A stretch of 64,000 bases of DNA from Macquaria australasica (Eukaryota; Chordata; Actinopteri; Centrarchiformes; Percichthyidae): the NCBI GenBank assembly GCA_005408345.1, contig SEMN01000016.1, positions 930,001 to 994,000 of the forward strand, in the 5' to 3' direction. Below the pieces are notes generated by a model. It did no database searches and had not been told where the DNA came from. It saw only the letters and a list, made by a program, of their open reading frames with translations. Positions 33,634-45,500 of the stretch are shown here, piece by piece. The position numbers were made by a program, and so were the translations under genes. Each line of letters opens with the position of its first letter. Position 1 is the first letter of the stretch.

Positions 33634-34734
33634 ATATGCATTTAAAATAAAGAGATTACATCATCCCCTTCAGTGACATCATCCCAACCAGTCTGCAAGC
33701 ATGACATCATCCTCTTGGTATGTAATCTCCCTCCCATGAGGTTTTTTTTTTCTCTCTCTCCCTCATGTGGAAAATCTGATTAATTATTCATGAACGGCTT
33801 CCCTGTTTGAGTATGGAGACATTTTTACACTGCAGGCTGTTTGCTAGAAAGAGTCAACTCATAATGTTAGAACAGTGTAAAAAGCTTAACTCATCTACTG
33901 TAGTGATGAAACCGTAGCTCTGCTGTGAAATCATCCCCCCTAAGCAATGATGGCATGGGAATAAAGATATTATATTGAACTGATGTCATGTTGGTACAAA
34001 TATTAGATGTTCTAACAGTGACAGGACTATCTGAACCTCGGTTAAATAGTACTTTCAAATATTCAAAGGGCCAAATGGATGATATTTGTCGAATGTAATA
34101 AAAATAAGAATTAAGTTCAATGGCCAAGTACGTTGACTCATACAAGGAGTTTGACTCTGGTTGTCAGTAGCTCACAATCTGCTTACACATAAATAAATAA
34201 GAGACTTTTCTTATACTTTATTGTCATTAATTATGTCCATTCTGGGCCGCTAACCCCCAATTCATCATGTTTTAACTGTTATAGGCGGTGTAAGAACTCT
34301 AATAATTAAAAATTATAATAATGATTGCAATATAGGAGACATAAACACGTGTCCTTAATATACAGAAATGAATGAATAAAACTTTGTCCTTGATACAGTG
34401 AAGCCCAGGAAATACGAACATACATACTAAGATAACAAGGTATATAATTTAAAATCAATAACAATAGCTGAACAAACACACATTAAGTGTTTATATACAG
34501 GTTATGATATTTAAAACCAGACATGTTGCTGAAACCAAAGGTCTTCTTCCTTTTTTTTAGCTCTGGTCTTCCTTTATTACTGCACATCATGGGTAAAGAC
34601 AATACTCAGATATATGAAAATATGAAGAATAAAAGGAATTTCTTGCTCCAGTGTTAGATAGATAGAAGGCTGTCACATAATTATCAGAGCAAAACCTCCT
34701 GGTGTCACTGATCAAACAGTCGTTGTCATCATCG

Positions 34735-34767
<33 letters not shown>

Positions 34768-34955
34768 CCACCACCAATCATGGATAATTATCAGATTTTA
34801 TTTATTTTAAACATTTTACTTGTTTATTCATTTTTGCACCACACAAACGTCGTCACGTGAGGATTACATACCGAGGGGATGACATCATTCTTGCATACAG
34901 GTCGGCATGATGTCACTGGAGGGAATGATGTCATCTCCTCATTTTGAATGCATAC
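33634..34955. repeat. Long inverted repeat: two 94-bp arms about 1.1 kb apart
   Basis: The arms 33634-33727 and 34862-34955 align in inverted orientation without any gap, with about 16-17 mismatches (near 82 percent identity), most of them transitions. Each arm carries several gacatcat/atgatgtc words. The 1,134-base spacer has no coding frame of note and holds an (ATC)n run at 34731-34768. The structure may be the worn ends of a DNA transposon or a conserved fold. Confidence 0.7.
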
Positions 34956-35872
34956 TGTGGGTGTGGCTGCTGCTACAGTGTGTCTACCCTGCTCACGCTC
35001 TCTTCATATACTGAATAGTAGGCTGTGAATCTCATATTTCTGTATCACTTTGATGCCGTGCTGCGAAGGAATGAGAAATATTCTTATAACAGGAATTAAG
35101 GGCAGATGAAAGTGCTTTAATAACCTCATAGGCAATTAGCTTTGGCAGCATGTTTGTTTTTTTTAAGTCTTTTTCTAGAATCCAAAGTATGTTGACTTTA
35201 TGAGTAATGCTGACAGTAAGTGCAGTAATAAGACTGTCCGTCTGTGTGTTTTTCCACTATTAGATCAACTATTTTCATCAGGTTTTGTTTTTTAAAATCA
35301 TAAATCAGGGGTCATTTTGCCATCAGTGCCAGTTTACTACTTATTCATGCAGTATGCTGGTATGACAGAAAGCAGCTGACACATGTTTGCAATCATTAGT
35401 CATCTGATGGTAACACGACTGTTATCGGACTTGGCAAAAGTCACAAAAGAGAAATGAATACTTTTGTCTGCCTCCTTCTCTACTAACCCTCTCTGCTGCT
35501 CTAAAGGGATTTTGTGTGGATGCTGATAATCCCCAACAGTCACAGCAGCACTGAATGATGCCAGACTGCTGACATTAATGAGCAAATTCCATCACTATAA
35601 AGATCCGTGGGCTGTAAAATTGAAGTTATGTGCCTCGGTCATGACGCAGATTAAGGAAAGCATTTGCAAATGAATCTCCTCCCCTCCACATAGGCAAATT
35701 TATGTGGGCACACAATGACGCATCCTTTCTACGTCATGAAGTTTGATAGTGACTGCAGGCAGTTTCTCACTCTGTCGCTCTCTCTCACACACACAAAAAG
35801 AACCTGTTCTGCTATAATTGTGAGGGCATTGTATTGCTTTCATTCCCTGGAAGCTGGTGGTAATTCCAACCT
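34956..35872. other. Intergenic, no gene seen
   Basis: No feature is recognised. Confidence 0.5.
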
Positions 35873-36200
35873 GGGCAGCATAATGGCTTTGCGGTTAGCA
35901 CTGCTGCCACCCAACAAGAAGGTCCTGGGTCCGAGTCTGTCGGCCAGCTGTGTCCTTTTTGTACTTTGAATGTTTTCCCCATTTCTGCCTGGGTTTCCTC
36001 CAGATGCTCCGGTTTCCTCTCACCGTCCAAAAGTATGCAGGTTAGATGGTTAGGAAACTCTAAATTGCCCAAATGTGTGAATGTGAGTGTGAATGTCATT
36101 GTCTTTCTACATGCATTAGGTCTGTTATGGACTGACAACCTTTCCAGAGTGCCCCCTGCTTCTCAGCCACTGTGCAATGTTTGAATTGGATGGATGGATA
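35873..36200 (+). mobile_element. V-SINE-like element
   Basis: It has a tRNA-like head with gcggttagcactgctgcc and ggtcctgggtccgag, then catttctgcctgggtttcc, atgcaggttagatggtt and ctctaaattgccc, and ends in gatggatgg. This block order is the well-known V-SINE/AFC layout in fishes. Confidence 0.8.
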
Positions 36201-37904
36201 CTTCTAACCCTGGCCCTAAAATCAAGTCTAGAGAGACTCCTGCAGTACAGATCCTGCATACCAATAAAGCAGAAAAGGTGTGGGACTGTAAATTAACAAC
36301 TTAATTAGGATTCACACCTACAGACAGACCAGTCATTTGCTTGTCATCGTGATATTCACTTATTCTAACACTCACTGTTGCTAACACCAGTATATATGAC
36401 ACTTCCCATAATGCCTCAAATGTACAATGCTCTGATCTGTCAGACAGCCAGTGATTTACTGTTTGTACATCTTTACATTTACTCTCATTATTTATCACAT
36501 ATGTTATTGCAGAGTTGTGCAGACCACAGTTCTGGGAACACACATGCAGACAGCTATTGACAGCAACAAGCAGCCAGATGTGTTGGGAACCTTTTTGTAT
36601 GATTGTGAGAGAAGGAAGAGAGCTAGTAGACCATGAAAAACACAAGAAGACAAACAGTAGTAATCAAGCATTTGTATGTGTAATGATTCTTCCTTGTTAA
36701 ATAAATGTATAAATGTGCTTTGGTCAGTTTGTTAGTTACAACTGTAAATATGCAGAATTCATTTGGACAGCACATCCATTGATTTTATTAAATGTTTTTT
36801 GTTATTTTTTACTCTTAAAAAAATCTATATGTAATTGCAGTTGAGTCTGTGCAATTATTATTTAGTTTATGAATTCAGTGCAATACCACAAGTAAATATT
36901 AAGCATGATAAGCTGTAAGCACACATATAATTATAATAATATAATAATAGTTTATTTACACATGAGTGTTGCCCTATTCATCCATGTCTCTGCAAATGTC
37001 CACCTTTACTCTCGTCATACTGACATTATACTGTTTTCACATGAACCATCTTTTTCCTCTGAAATGAAATGTTCTCTCACCTCTGTTTCTGTTTGACTGC
37101 ATGCTCAACATTATGCAAATTAAACCTATATATCTGGAGGACATAATTGGAGAAATGTATGGACACCGGGTAGCATTATAGTAATAAAGTATGTTCTGTA
37201 TTTTCAGGTGGTGTGCCATGTGCCAGTTTTGGCCTGAGGTATAAATATGACACACAAATATTAGGCCACATTACCAGGACAACAAAATCATTCACTATTC
37301 ACTCTTCTACGTGGAATTCCCTGTATAGTTAACAGCAACACAGACATACTTTCTATTCAAAAAGCGGATTATTGACTGGGGTGTCTGCTTGCATTTGGAA
37401 AAGTAGGTTGACTTAGTGGTGTGGCCAAGGAGCCACATCTGGAAGGAAACTTTTTTCCAGGATGAAAACAGTGGGCTTTTTAGGAGAATAAAAAAAAGAA
37501 AAAAAGAAAGACAAATAAAAAAGGTCTCAGCAGAAGCCTTCATGAGATCGCTGGACTGCTAGACTGTCTGCACCCCTGTTTGTCCCCCATTGCACTGCAG
37601 TCTGTTGACTCCTGTTTTGTACAAATACAAGATGTGTTTGTATGACAGACATTTGGAACATCTGTGAGTGGTTTTTAACAGACAGTGGCTGCTCTGTAGT
37701 TCCCTAGAAGTCAGTTTTTTTCTATCGAAAGGAGAGATAGAGAGCAGAAGGGAGTGACATTCAGTGGAAGACAGAGGCCTTGGGGAGAGCTGAAGATAAG
37801 TGGGAGTGGCAATCCCCCAATACTATTGTGGACTGAAACATAAGTAAACACAACATTTTCATTTAAAAGGCCTGTGTGCAGGATGTGTAAATACATCTCT
37901 GATC
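36201..37904. other. Intergenic, no gene seen
   Basis: AT-rich, with short A runs near 37489-37515. No exon or named element is recognised. Confidence 0.5.
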
Positions 37905-38335
37905 TCCTTGAAGAATATAAACCCAGAAGGGCACTTAGATCTTTAGGTAGCTGGGTGAAGCTGCTTTTAGCTATTATGCTGCACACAGATGGAACCAACT
38001 TCCTGAAGATCTCAAATATACCCCAACTTTAGCCACTTTCAAAACGAAATATAAAACTCTGCTGTTCTCATGTGCCTTTGCATGACTGGTTTCTCTAATG
38101 TACTTTTATTTCCTTTGTTGCATTGACAACTTACATCTTTTTACAGCACTGTAACTGTAATTTATTTAATTTTATGTATCATTTCATTTAATCTCAAATT
38201 AAAATGTCATTTTATTCTATCTGAATTGATTTCTTATTGTTTTGAATGTCATTCTAATGTTTTTCATTGCCTATGTAAAGCACTTTGAATTGCCTCTGTA
38301 CTTGAAATGTGCCATATAAATAAGGTTGCCTTGTG
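37905..38335 (+). mobile_element. LINE 3' end (L2-like)
   Basis: One frame reads AAHRWNQLPEDLKYTPTLAT before a stop at about 38084. That matches the C-terminal (A/S)xxLWNxLP block of L2-type reverse-transcriptase proteins. A 3' UTR follows that ends with agcactttgaattgcct and catataaataaggttgcctt, typical of fish LINE tails. The copy is strongly 5' truncated. Confidence 0.75.
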
Positions 38336-38389
38336 GTGACATTTCAAACTGTATGGCCTACATCCCCAAATCGTAGGATTACCGGAGGT

Positions 38390-38714
38390 GTTCCTGAACG
38401 CATCACAGTGGGCTGGGCTGGGCTGGGCTGGACGCCGTTGTGTCTGCCGGAGCTCCAGTCCTCAGCCTTACAGTCTCGTTTCTTTACGCCGGGAGCATCA
38501 GCCGGCGTGTACGTCAAAGAAACAGCAGAGAGAAAGAGAGTGAGAGAAAGACGACTGTGTGTTTGGGAAATCAGACTCAAACTCAGACTCAAGCGATGGA
38601 CAGTGAAGTCTGACGGAGGCGCACAGATCTTCACTGAGGACTTGAACTCACCTGAATGAACATTTCTTGACTCGGACAAAGGGAAACCTGGACTCGGAAT
38701 TTCCCAAGAGCGAT
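38390..38714 (+). other. lepr: Candidate lepr 5' UTR exon 1 / promoter region
   Basis: This short stretch is richer in GC and CpG than the flanks. It ends in gcgat|gtaaga, a good donor at 38715, and contains no long coding frame. Its place about 3.7 kb before the next exon suits a leader exon. A short (gggct)n run lies at 38410-38428. The 5' edge is a guess. Confidence 0.4.
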
Positions 38715-38917
38715 GTAAGAGTAACAGTCTCATTATTACTAATTCTCACATTTAACGTCTCTATTAGCCCACATATGATATTTTTGTAGCCGGACGACCA
38801 ACTGCTCTTGACCTTTCAGACTCCTCTCTCTTTCACAGAGAAGTGAGAAATTACTCACCCACTTCTGTCAAACTGACAGCTTGAATGTTTTTCACACCTG
38901 ATGTATTTAGTGGGTTT

Positions 38918-38959
<42 letters not shown>
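38918..38959. repeat. (TAGA)n microsatellite
   Basis: About ten units of the tetranucleotide with a clean phase. Confidence 0.95.
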
Positions 38960-39232
38960 GCCAATGGGAAAGTGTAGTGCATTGTCTTTTGGTGAGTTTA
39001 CATGAATCTCTTTGAACTTTGTATTTTCTTTCCATTGAAAAAAAAAAGATATATTTTTAGTTTGCTTCCAGTTTATTATAGTGTTTTCTCTTGTTTTTGT
39101 TGCACTTTTCGTTACGTGAAAACTTGTCAGGAAGGGATTAGCCACAGTAAATTACTATTAAACACGTGTGAAACAGAAAAGAGAACAACTTGTAAGAAGC
39201 GTGCTGCTTCTGATTTGAGGGGGGGGGGCAAG

Positions 39233-39313
39233 CCCTGGCCCTGGCCCTGGCCCTGGCCCTGGCCCTGGCCCTGGCCCTGGCCCTGGCCCTGGCCCTGGCC
39301 CTGGCCCTGGCCC
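39233..39313. repeat. (CCCTGG)n hexanucleotide repeat, 13.5 units
   Basis: The array is perfect and follows a run of ten G (39219-39228). On the minus strand each unit gives a GGG run, so the array has strong G-quadruplex potential. It lies about 520 bases after the candidate lepr first exon. Confidence 0.95.
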
Positions 39314-41021
39314 GCCTCCATGGAGAGCAACTTGAGGCTGGCAGGGAGTGAGTCAGACCAGGATGAATAGTTGGCGAGGTGGAGTCCTTGGAGGACCCGG
39401 AGCAGAGGGGCAGACCTTCCCTTACATGTGGAAAATAGTTTCACATGGTTGTCTTGATGTAGCCTAATTGTTTCCAAAGAGGATGAGGAAGCAAAGATGG
39501 CAGCCACACATGGCAGCAGCATCAACTTTTTTTTACTTATGTATATCCATCATTGCTGGTTCTTTAGTGAGGTGTGGTTCTACCTGCAGCTCAGAGATAA
39601 TGAGCACCAATGCTGTCAGAGCTGAAGTCTGTTTTTATAGCTCAACAAAAGGCTGCAAGATTCAAAATATAAACAAATATTTACAATGTCTTTATTAATA
39701 ACGTGATAAAAGCTACTGTCAGTGAATGTTTGGCTGCTGTCACTTGTCCCAAAGTATTAAAAATCTGATAATGTGAACATATGTAGTCCATTTACACGAT
39801 GTCTTTGGAGAATTGATCCATGGGCTTACTCAGAGCAGTTTTGTTAAATGAACTAGCAGTGGACTAAGCACTTTATGACTAGAGCTGGTTACATGTTAGT
39901 GGGTAAATATGATGTGTAATGATTCTTCTAATGTTAGGCTCTGTGGTTATGCACCAGCAACATAAAGTATCTGGTAAAGCAACTGGCAAATCTTTAAATC
40001 CTAACCAAACCCCATTGTTGTGATAACAGTCTTTGAGATATCAGTTGGTGCTTACTATGCTTGGGTGATATGATGATGATATATATACGCACACTATGGC
40101 ATGATATGAATTTGGGAGAGATTTTGTGATACTGTTTATACCGTGGCAGCTATCCTATTAATATCTCTGATTGGATTAAACCTTTGCAGGAAGTGGTGCA
40201 AATCAATGAGCCGGATTGCTTCGTGGCAATGTTGTTTTGCATCAAAATGTTTTGTCAGGTTTTAAATTTATGGAAAATACACATTCCTATCTGGGTATTT
40301 TATCCATCAACAGTTTTTCAATAGATAGACAGAATATGTGTTATATTATAATATATGTCGATATCATTATATTAAATCACATATACTGTGATAGGGGATT
40401 TTATCCATGTTGCTCACTCATTGTCCTTACTAAAGCATTGGTTTGGATCAGCAGAGGCCAAAAGGTTTTGTGCAAATAAAGGATCTCAGGAGGATGCTGC
40501 TTCACTCCGTCTAACATGCAAATGAAGATGGGTGTGAGACCTTCCACTACAATCAGCAGCTAGTTTCTATCTTTTTTTTTTTTTAATCGCAAAAAACAAA
40601 ACTTGTATGAGAACCGAGTGACTGTCAAATGAGATCCAAGTATTTCTGTCATTTTCATCACAAGTAAAAAATATAAACAACAACAACATGAGGTCAACAA
40701 TGAGGTCACTGACACTGAGTGTTTCATCTTTCTTAGTAGTGCACCATGAATTGTTCTGTATTAAGAATTACACAACAAACATCCAGCACATTCAAAGATT
40801 AACATTATGTAGTAAAACAAACCCTGAGTTGCAGTTTTGAGTTTCCAGTTAATCAATCACAGGAGCGTCCTCGTTAGGGTTTCTGTTCCAGTTAACATGG
40901 AAACATTTCTACCTGTCAGTATTTATAGATAAGTGATAACGCAGAGAGAACTATGTGACGGGTCTTTGTTCCAGGAGCTACTGATGCTGAGGCTTTGTTT
41001 TGAACACCTGAAGGTGATGAC

Positions 41022-41023
<2 letters not shown>

Positions 41024-41090
<67 letters not shown>
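41024..41090. repeat. (GT)n microsatellite, about 33 units
   Basis: A long perfect dinucleotide run. Confidence 0.97.
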
Positions 41091-41094
<4 letters not shown>

Positions 41095-42446
41095 GCATGG
41101 GAACAGGTGTGTTTAAATACATGAGATGCTGCTCAGTGTCATCTTTTAATCTTATTTTGTCCGGCAGTCTCTCATCGTGCCGATGATTAATTAATTAATT
41201 AATCGTGTGCATCTTGTTTTTGTTTGCTTGGGTTGTACAGCCTCCTGTGCCAGTCTGTTATTGTTTCCATGGATCACACACACACAAACAAATGATCACC
41301 TTATTACACACATACTGAACACTGTTTTTCACTGCATGCTGTGCTTGTCTTGGTCTACCATATCACTGTATTAATAGATGTGCTCACTGGCTTGTGTGAG
41401 GTTACACTGTATTAATTTATTGCCTTGCTGCTCTGGTTTGGCATCAAAACAAGCAGCGGAGAGCTTTATAATGAAGGGCAGTGTCAATCAGACAGAGCAG
41501 TGTCAGAGAAGAAATATTAGAGAAGAGATGATCACACTTTTATGGCCAAAAATGTCTAAGAGAGACTGGAAGGTTGGATTTTAAGCAGAGATAAAACTAA
41601 TCAAATTTCAGTCAGACAACTCACGTTGAAATGATTATTATGCAGCAGAACGTAGTTAGAGTTTGGCGTCTAGGCTCCGACCTCATCACTCCCAGCCAAT
41701 GTGTTTACGTGAGATATTGGGGAGTGATGAGCAAATATCTTAAACCCCCCTAGCCGGAGCCTGCAGGTGGATGCTGGGGTGGTGGTGGGGCTGAAAGAAC
41801 AAGCGGCAATACTGATGCAGGGCAGCAGTGGCCTTGACAGGCAGAGGGAGAGATGGGAAATTTTTACAGTTGAAATAGACCGCCAAATTGTGAGGGTGTG
41901 TTCGGTAGAGGAGAGTGAGGTATGTCACATGTGTAGCAATGCAGCTCGAGTTGACTGCTTGAACTTGCTCGCAGGCGTCGCTCCATATAGTAGCATCCTG
42001 TTATCTAACTGTGGGTGGTTGTTGTTGCTGTAGGAAATGATTCTGGTATATGCTGATGAAAAAGAAGTGCAAGAGTATTTCCTTCTCCCCGTGGCAGAAA
42101 TTCTCAAGTTTTTCTCATGAATTAAGAGCAGTTCATAAGTATTTTATCAGTGAAGGTTGGAGAACGGAGAGTGGGTGGTGATCTACCTCTGAAATACCAT
42201 GTGTATGAGCAAGTCTTTTAATGCCAATTCTAGAAAAAATGCCTTTGCAATCTGTCTAGTACTTTTCTTTCCATTTAAGTCGTGTTACTTAATGTATTTC
42301 CCTCATTTATTCCAATCACGACACAGGTTTTCAGTCCTGCTGGAGTCAAAATTCACTTAGCAGCACTGCTTCAGATCCTTGTGTATATCACCTCAAGAGG
42401 CCTCTGAAAACCTTCTCTCTCTCTTTCTCTCTTTCTCTCTCCTCAG

Positions 42447-42504
42447 TGAGATTCACCCCAGCCAAAGCCCAGCTAGGCCATGCTCACGCTATGACCACTA
42501 CAAT
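42447..42504 (+). other. lepr: lepr exon 2: end of 5' UTR and start codon
   Basis: The acceptor is ctcctcag before 42447 and the donor is aat|gtaagt after 42504. The chosen ATG is 42491, because its frame continues through the next exon into a hydrophobic signal peptide. An upstream ATG at 42480 makes a four-codon uORF that overlaps the true start, which could damp translation. Confidence 0.7.
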
Positions 42505-45500
42505 GTAAGTATTGCAGTATGAAGACTAATCTGCTGTTACTGAGGTGGCATTGTTTAATTGAATTCACTGACTGTGAAAGCACGTGTTGATGTCAGAAAT
42601 GTCCCCCTCCCGCAGATGAAGGTGGTCTGAATGTGGATGTCATTCTCAAATTGGTCATGACATAGGTTTGGGGAGAAAAGTCACACTAACATTGTCCGAC
42701 CTCCAAAGGATGGATGAGAAAGTGCTTCGTAGAATTTGCTGGCTCATGATTATAGATCAACAGATTTGCAAGTCATGATTTCTTGCATTGTAATCAGATG
42801 AAATACACCATTCATTAAACATCTGACGGTCATGAAATTGTGAAATTAATGAGAAAATTACTTATTGGAGCAGTAAATGTAAGTTTGGTGATTTGTAGTT
42901 AAAAATATGTCTATCTAATAAACTTTATTTTAATGGCAGGTTCTGCAGGATCTCTTGGATTTATTTCTTGGCAAAAGCTGTATAAAATTGTTAAAAGTGA
43001 AATCCTTTACAACATTGTTTCATGGGTTTACAAGTTTCATTTGGCCTACAGCACATATTTGTCTATATTTCTAGGACAGTGATTCCCAGCTAGGGGTTTG
43101 TGTATTCCTGGGGGTACTTGTGCAGTTTATGTATGTAGAAAGATTATGAAGAAGCTCTTCTAATTTAAAAAAAAAAAAAAATGATTTAAATATATTTGCA
43201 TTTTGTGTTAAGAGGAAGATAAACACAGAAATAGGATTACAAATTGCTGATGAACAACAAACTAACAGCTATGGTTGCTCAGGATACCAACTGAACATCA
43301 CGTGGTGCGATGAGTGAAAACTAGTCAGTACACGAGCAAAGAAGTTGAAATAGATGGCTAAAAGCAATAGATAAATGGTTGAAACATCCAGCTTCAGCCA
43401 CTACAAGTAGCAGTACAAATGAAAACTTGACCAAAAAAAGCATCAGTAGATGCCACACTCTACTTGGAGCTGTGGTATTTAATAGCCGTTAATGAGAACT
43501 GTTGAGCAGAGTCTTGTGTCGCAATGCTTCGCAGCAGAGCCTTTATGTCCAATGAGTCATTACATTTCTAGAGAAGTCGGTCCACCAGTTCTTCCACTGT
43601 ACTGTGTAACAGGTTTCCTGGTACTAGACTGATCACAGTGGCATACATGCCAATACCTCTCACTGCTCTCCCATGATGCCGTGTTCTTTTGTAATCACTT
43701 GCTGATTGCTGTAATTTTACATCATGCATAACCTGCAGAACTCCCATTTCCTGCAAATTCAGAACAAACAACAAGGTAGCTGCACATGTCCCCAATTTTC
43801 ACAGTCTTGCAATTGCACCAGTTTGAATTTGGAAATATTTAAAGATATTGCAAAATCAACTACTACTTCCCTTGATATCTGGCTCACTCAATTTCTGTCA
43901 TAATCGGTGTCTCTTTTCTCTCTCGTTGTTTATATCGCTGAGGGTTTTTGCTCTTTGCACAGCTGCCTTTTTTTCCTTCTTTTTGTCCATCCCTCATTAC
44001 TTATCCCCTCTCTGTCTGTCTGCAGGGTTCGCTCTGTAATGTTGACCGTCCTGATGCATATTTTCCTGGTGTCCCATGGTGAGTTCCACCTCCAACACAA
44101 CAGTTGTGACCTCTCAGCTTGTACTAGTTTTCTTTCTTAGAAAATATTTATGTACGCAATGTCGACATTTGGAGTAAACGGACACTGTATGCATTATATT
44201 CAACCTCACATATTATATTATTCATGCAACAGCCTGATGTTTTACCAAGGGGTGCTATTGATCAATCTCAATATCTAACTTGAATGTATTTATTTATTTA
44301 TTTAATTTAAGATGAAACATGCACTGTGCTTGGACTATTCCACGTCAGTGTGAAGAGTTTAATTTGTAAAATGGATTTTGTTTGCTTTGGCCCTCCTGGC
44401 ACACAGACTCTGACAATGTCATTACAGCTGAAACTGATGCAATTCTAGATGTTAATAATGTGTACAAGTGTGAAGATTGGCCTTCTTAGATGGAGATGGT
44501 TGTCATTAAATCCTGATCCTTATTGCTTTTCTTTCCAATTATGTGTAGTAGTTTAAGCTTAATTTCGGCTTGGAGCTGACATTTCTATTTAAGTAGTACT
44601 CGGGTTTTGAAGACGTAACACTGGTCACGATGTATAAGTCTATATAATCTCCAGATACACAGGACACAGCAGCCTCATACCAGTGTTGACCCTTGACTTC
44701 TTGAGATACAGTTGATAGATTTCCCATGTTCCGCTCATGTGGTCAGAACTGCCAAAATAAAATCCACTGTACTCTACCAGCTACCTGTTGTCAAACCTAC
44801 ATGATGACTTTCACCTGGGCTAAATCAATAGCATGTCATGTGTACACTAACATGGTCTTTGTGCTTCTCTCACAGATTGTCATTAAAGCCACTGGCTGTT
44901 GCCTCGCTTTAAAATACAAAGTTACATGCAAGAGGCGTTGATATTGCAAAACTTTTTGGGGAACAGAAACAAAATGGTCTTGACCTAAACTTAAACTTAC
45001 GGTACATTCTTTCCCACCAATTCTGCCATTTGGGCCTTTTACTCTATGAAAACTTAAATTAATATATATCTAATGATTTATGTTTGATGATAAGGGGACA
45101 TATATTTACCAATTCAAGAGAAGTTTGGGCAAAAAAACAACATTTTATTTAACTTTCAAGACATTTGTACACCTGGATTTTGTCAAAAATCTATTGTTAT
45201 TGTAATTTGCATACATTTTTTAAATCAGGTGCTTTGTATACTCTTCCCTTATTGCTTAGTAATAAGGGGATACATTACATTGTATACATTGCTTAGTAAA
45301 ATTTTAGATCATAACCTAATTTTATATCATAACCTTATAATTTGTATATTTGCCAAAAGTTGAAACATGTATGCCTTTAAACATAAATGCAAAGCAGCAG
45401 CCAGTTGTTTCAATGAGAAAAATAAACCCATTGTTTTAAGTATTGATTAAAAAAAATATGAGATATACAACATACTGTAATGTGACTTGTCTGATGCAGA

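Larger units (their letters stand above)
38715..42446 (+). other. Region between candidate lepr exon 1 and exon 2
   Basis: It contains the (TAGA)n, (GGCCCT)n and (GT)n tandem repeats listed separately, poly-T at 40571-40585 and otherwise AT-rich DNA. The last 40 bases are a CT-rich tract before the exon 2 acceptor. Confidence 0.6.

Noticed and set aside
34587..34781. Minus-strand frame with a poly-Asp run
   Set aside because: It is the translation of the (ATC)n microsatellite.
39127..39525. Minus-strand frame with a long Gly-Gln repeat
   Set aside because: The dipeptide repeat is only the translation of the CCCTGG array, and the flanks have no conserved or exon-like features.
40916..41124. 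Open frames of Val-Cys or Thr-His repeats
   Set aside because: Translation of the (GT)n array at 41024-41090.
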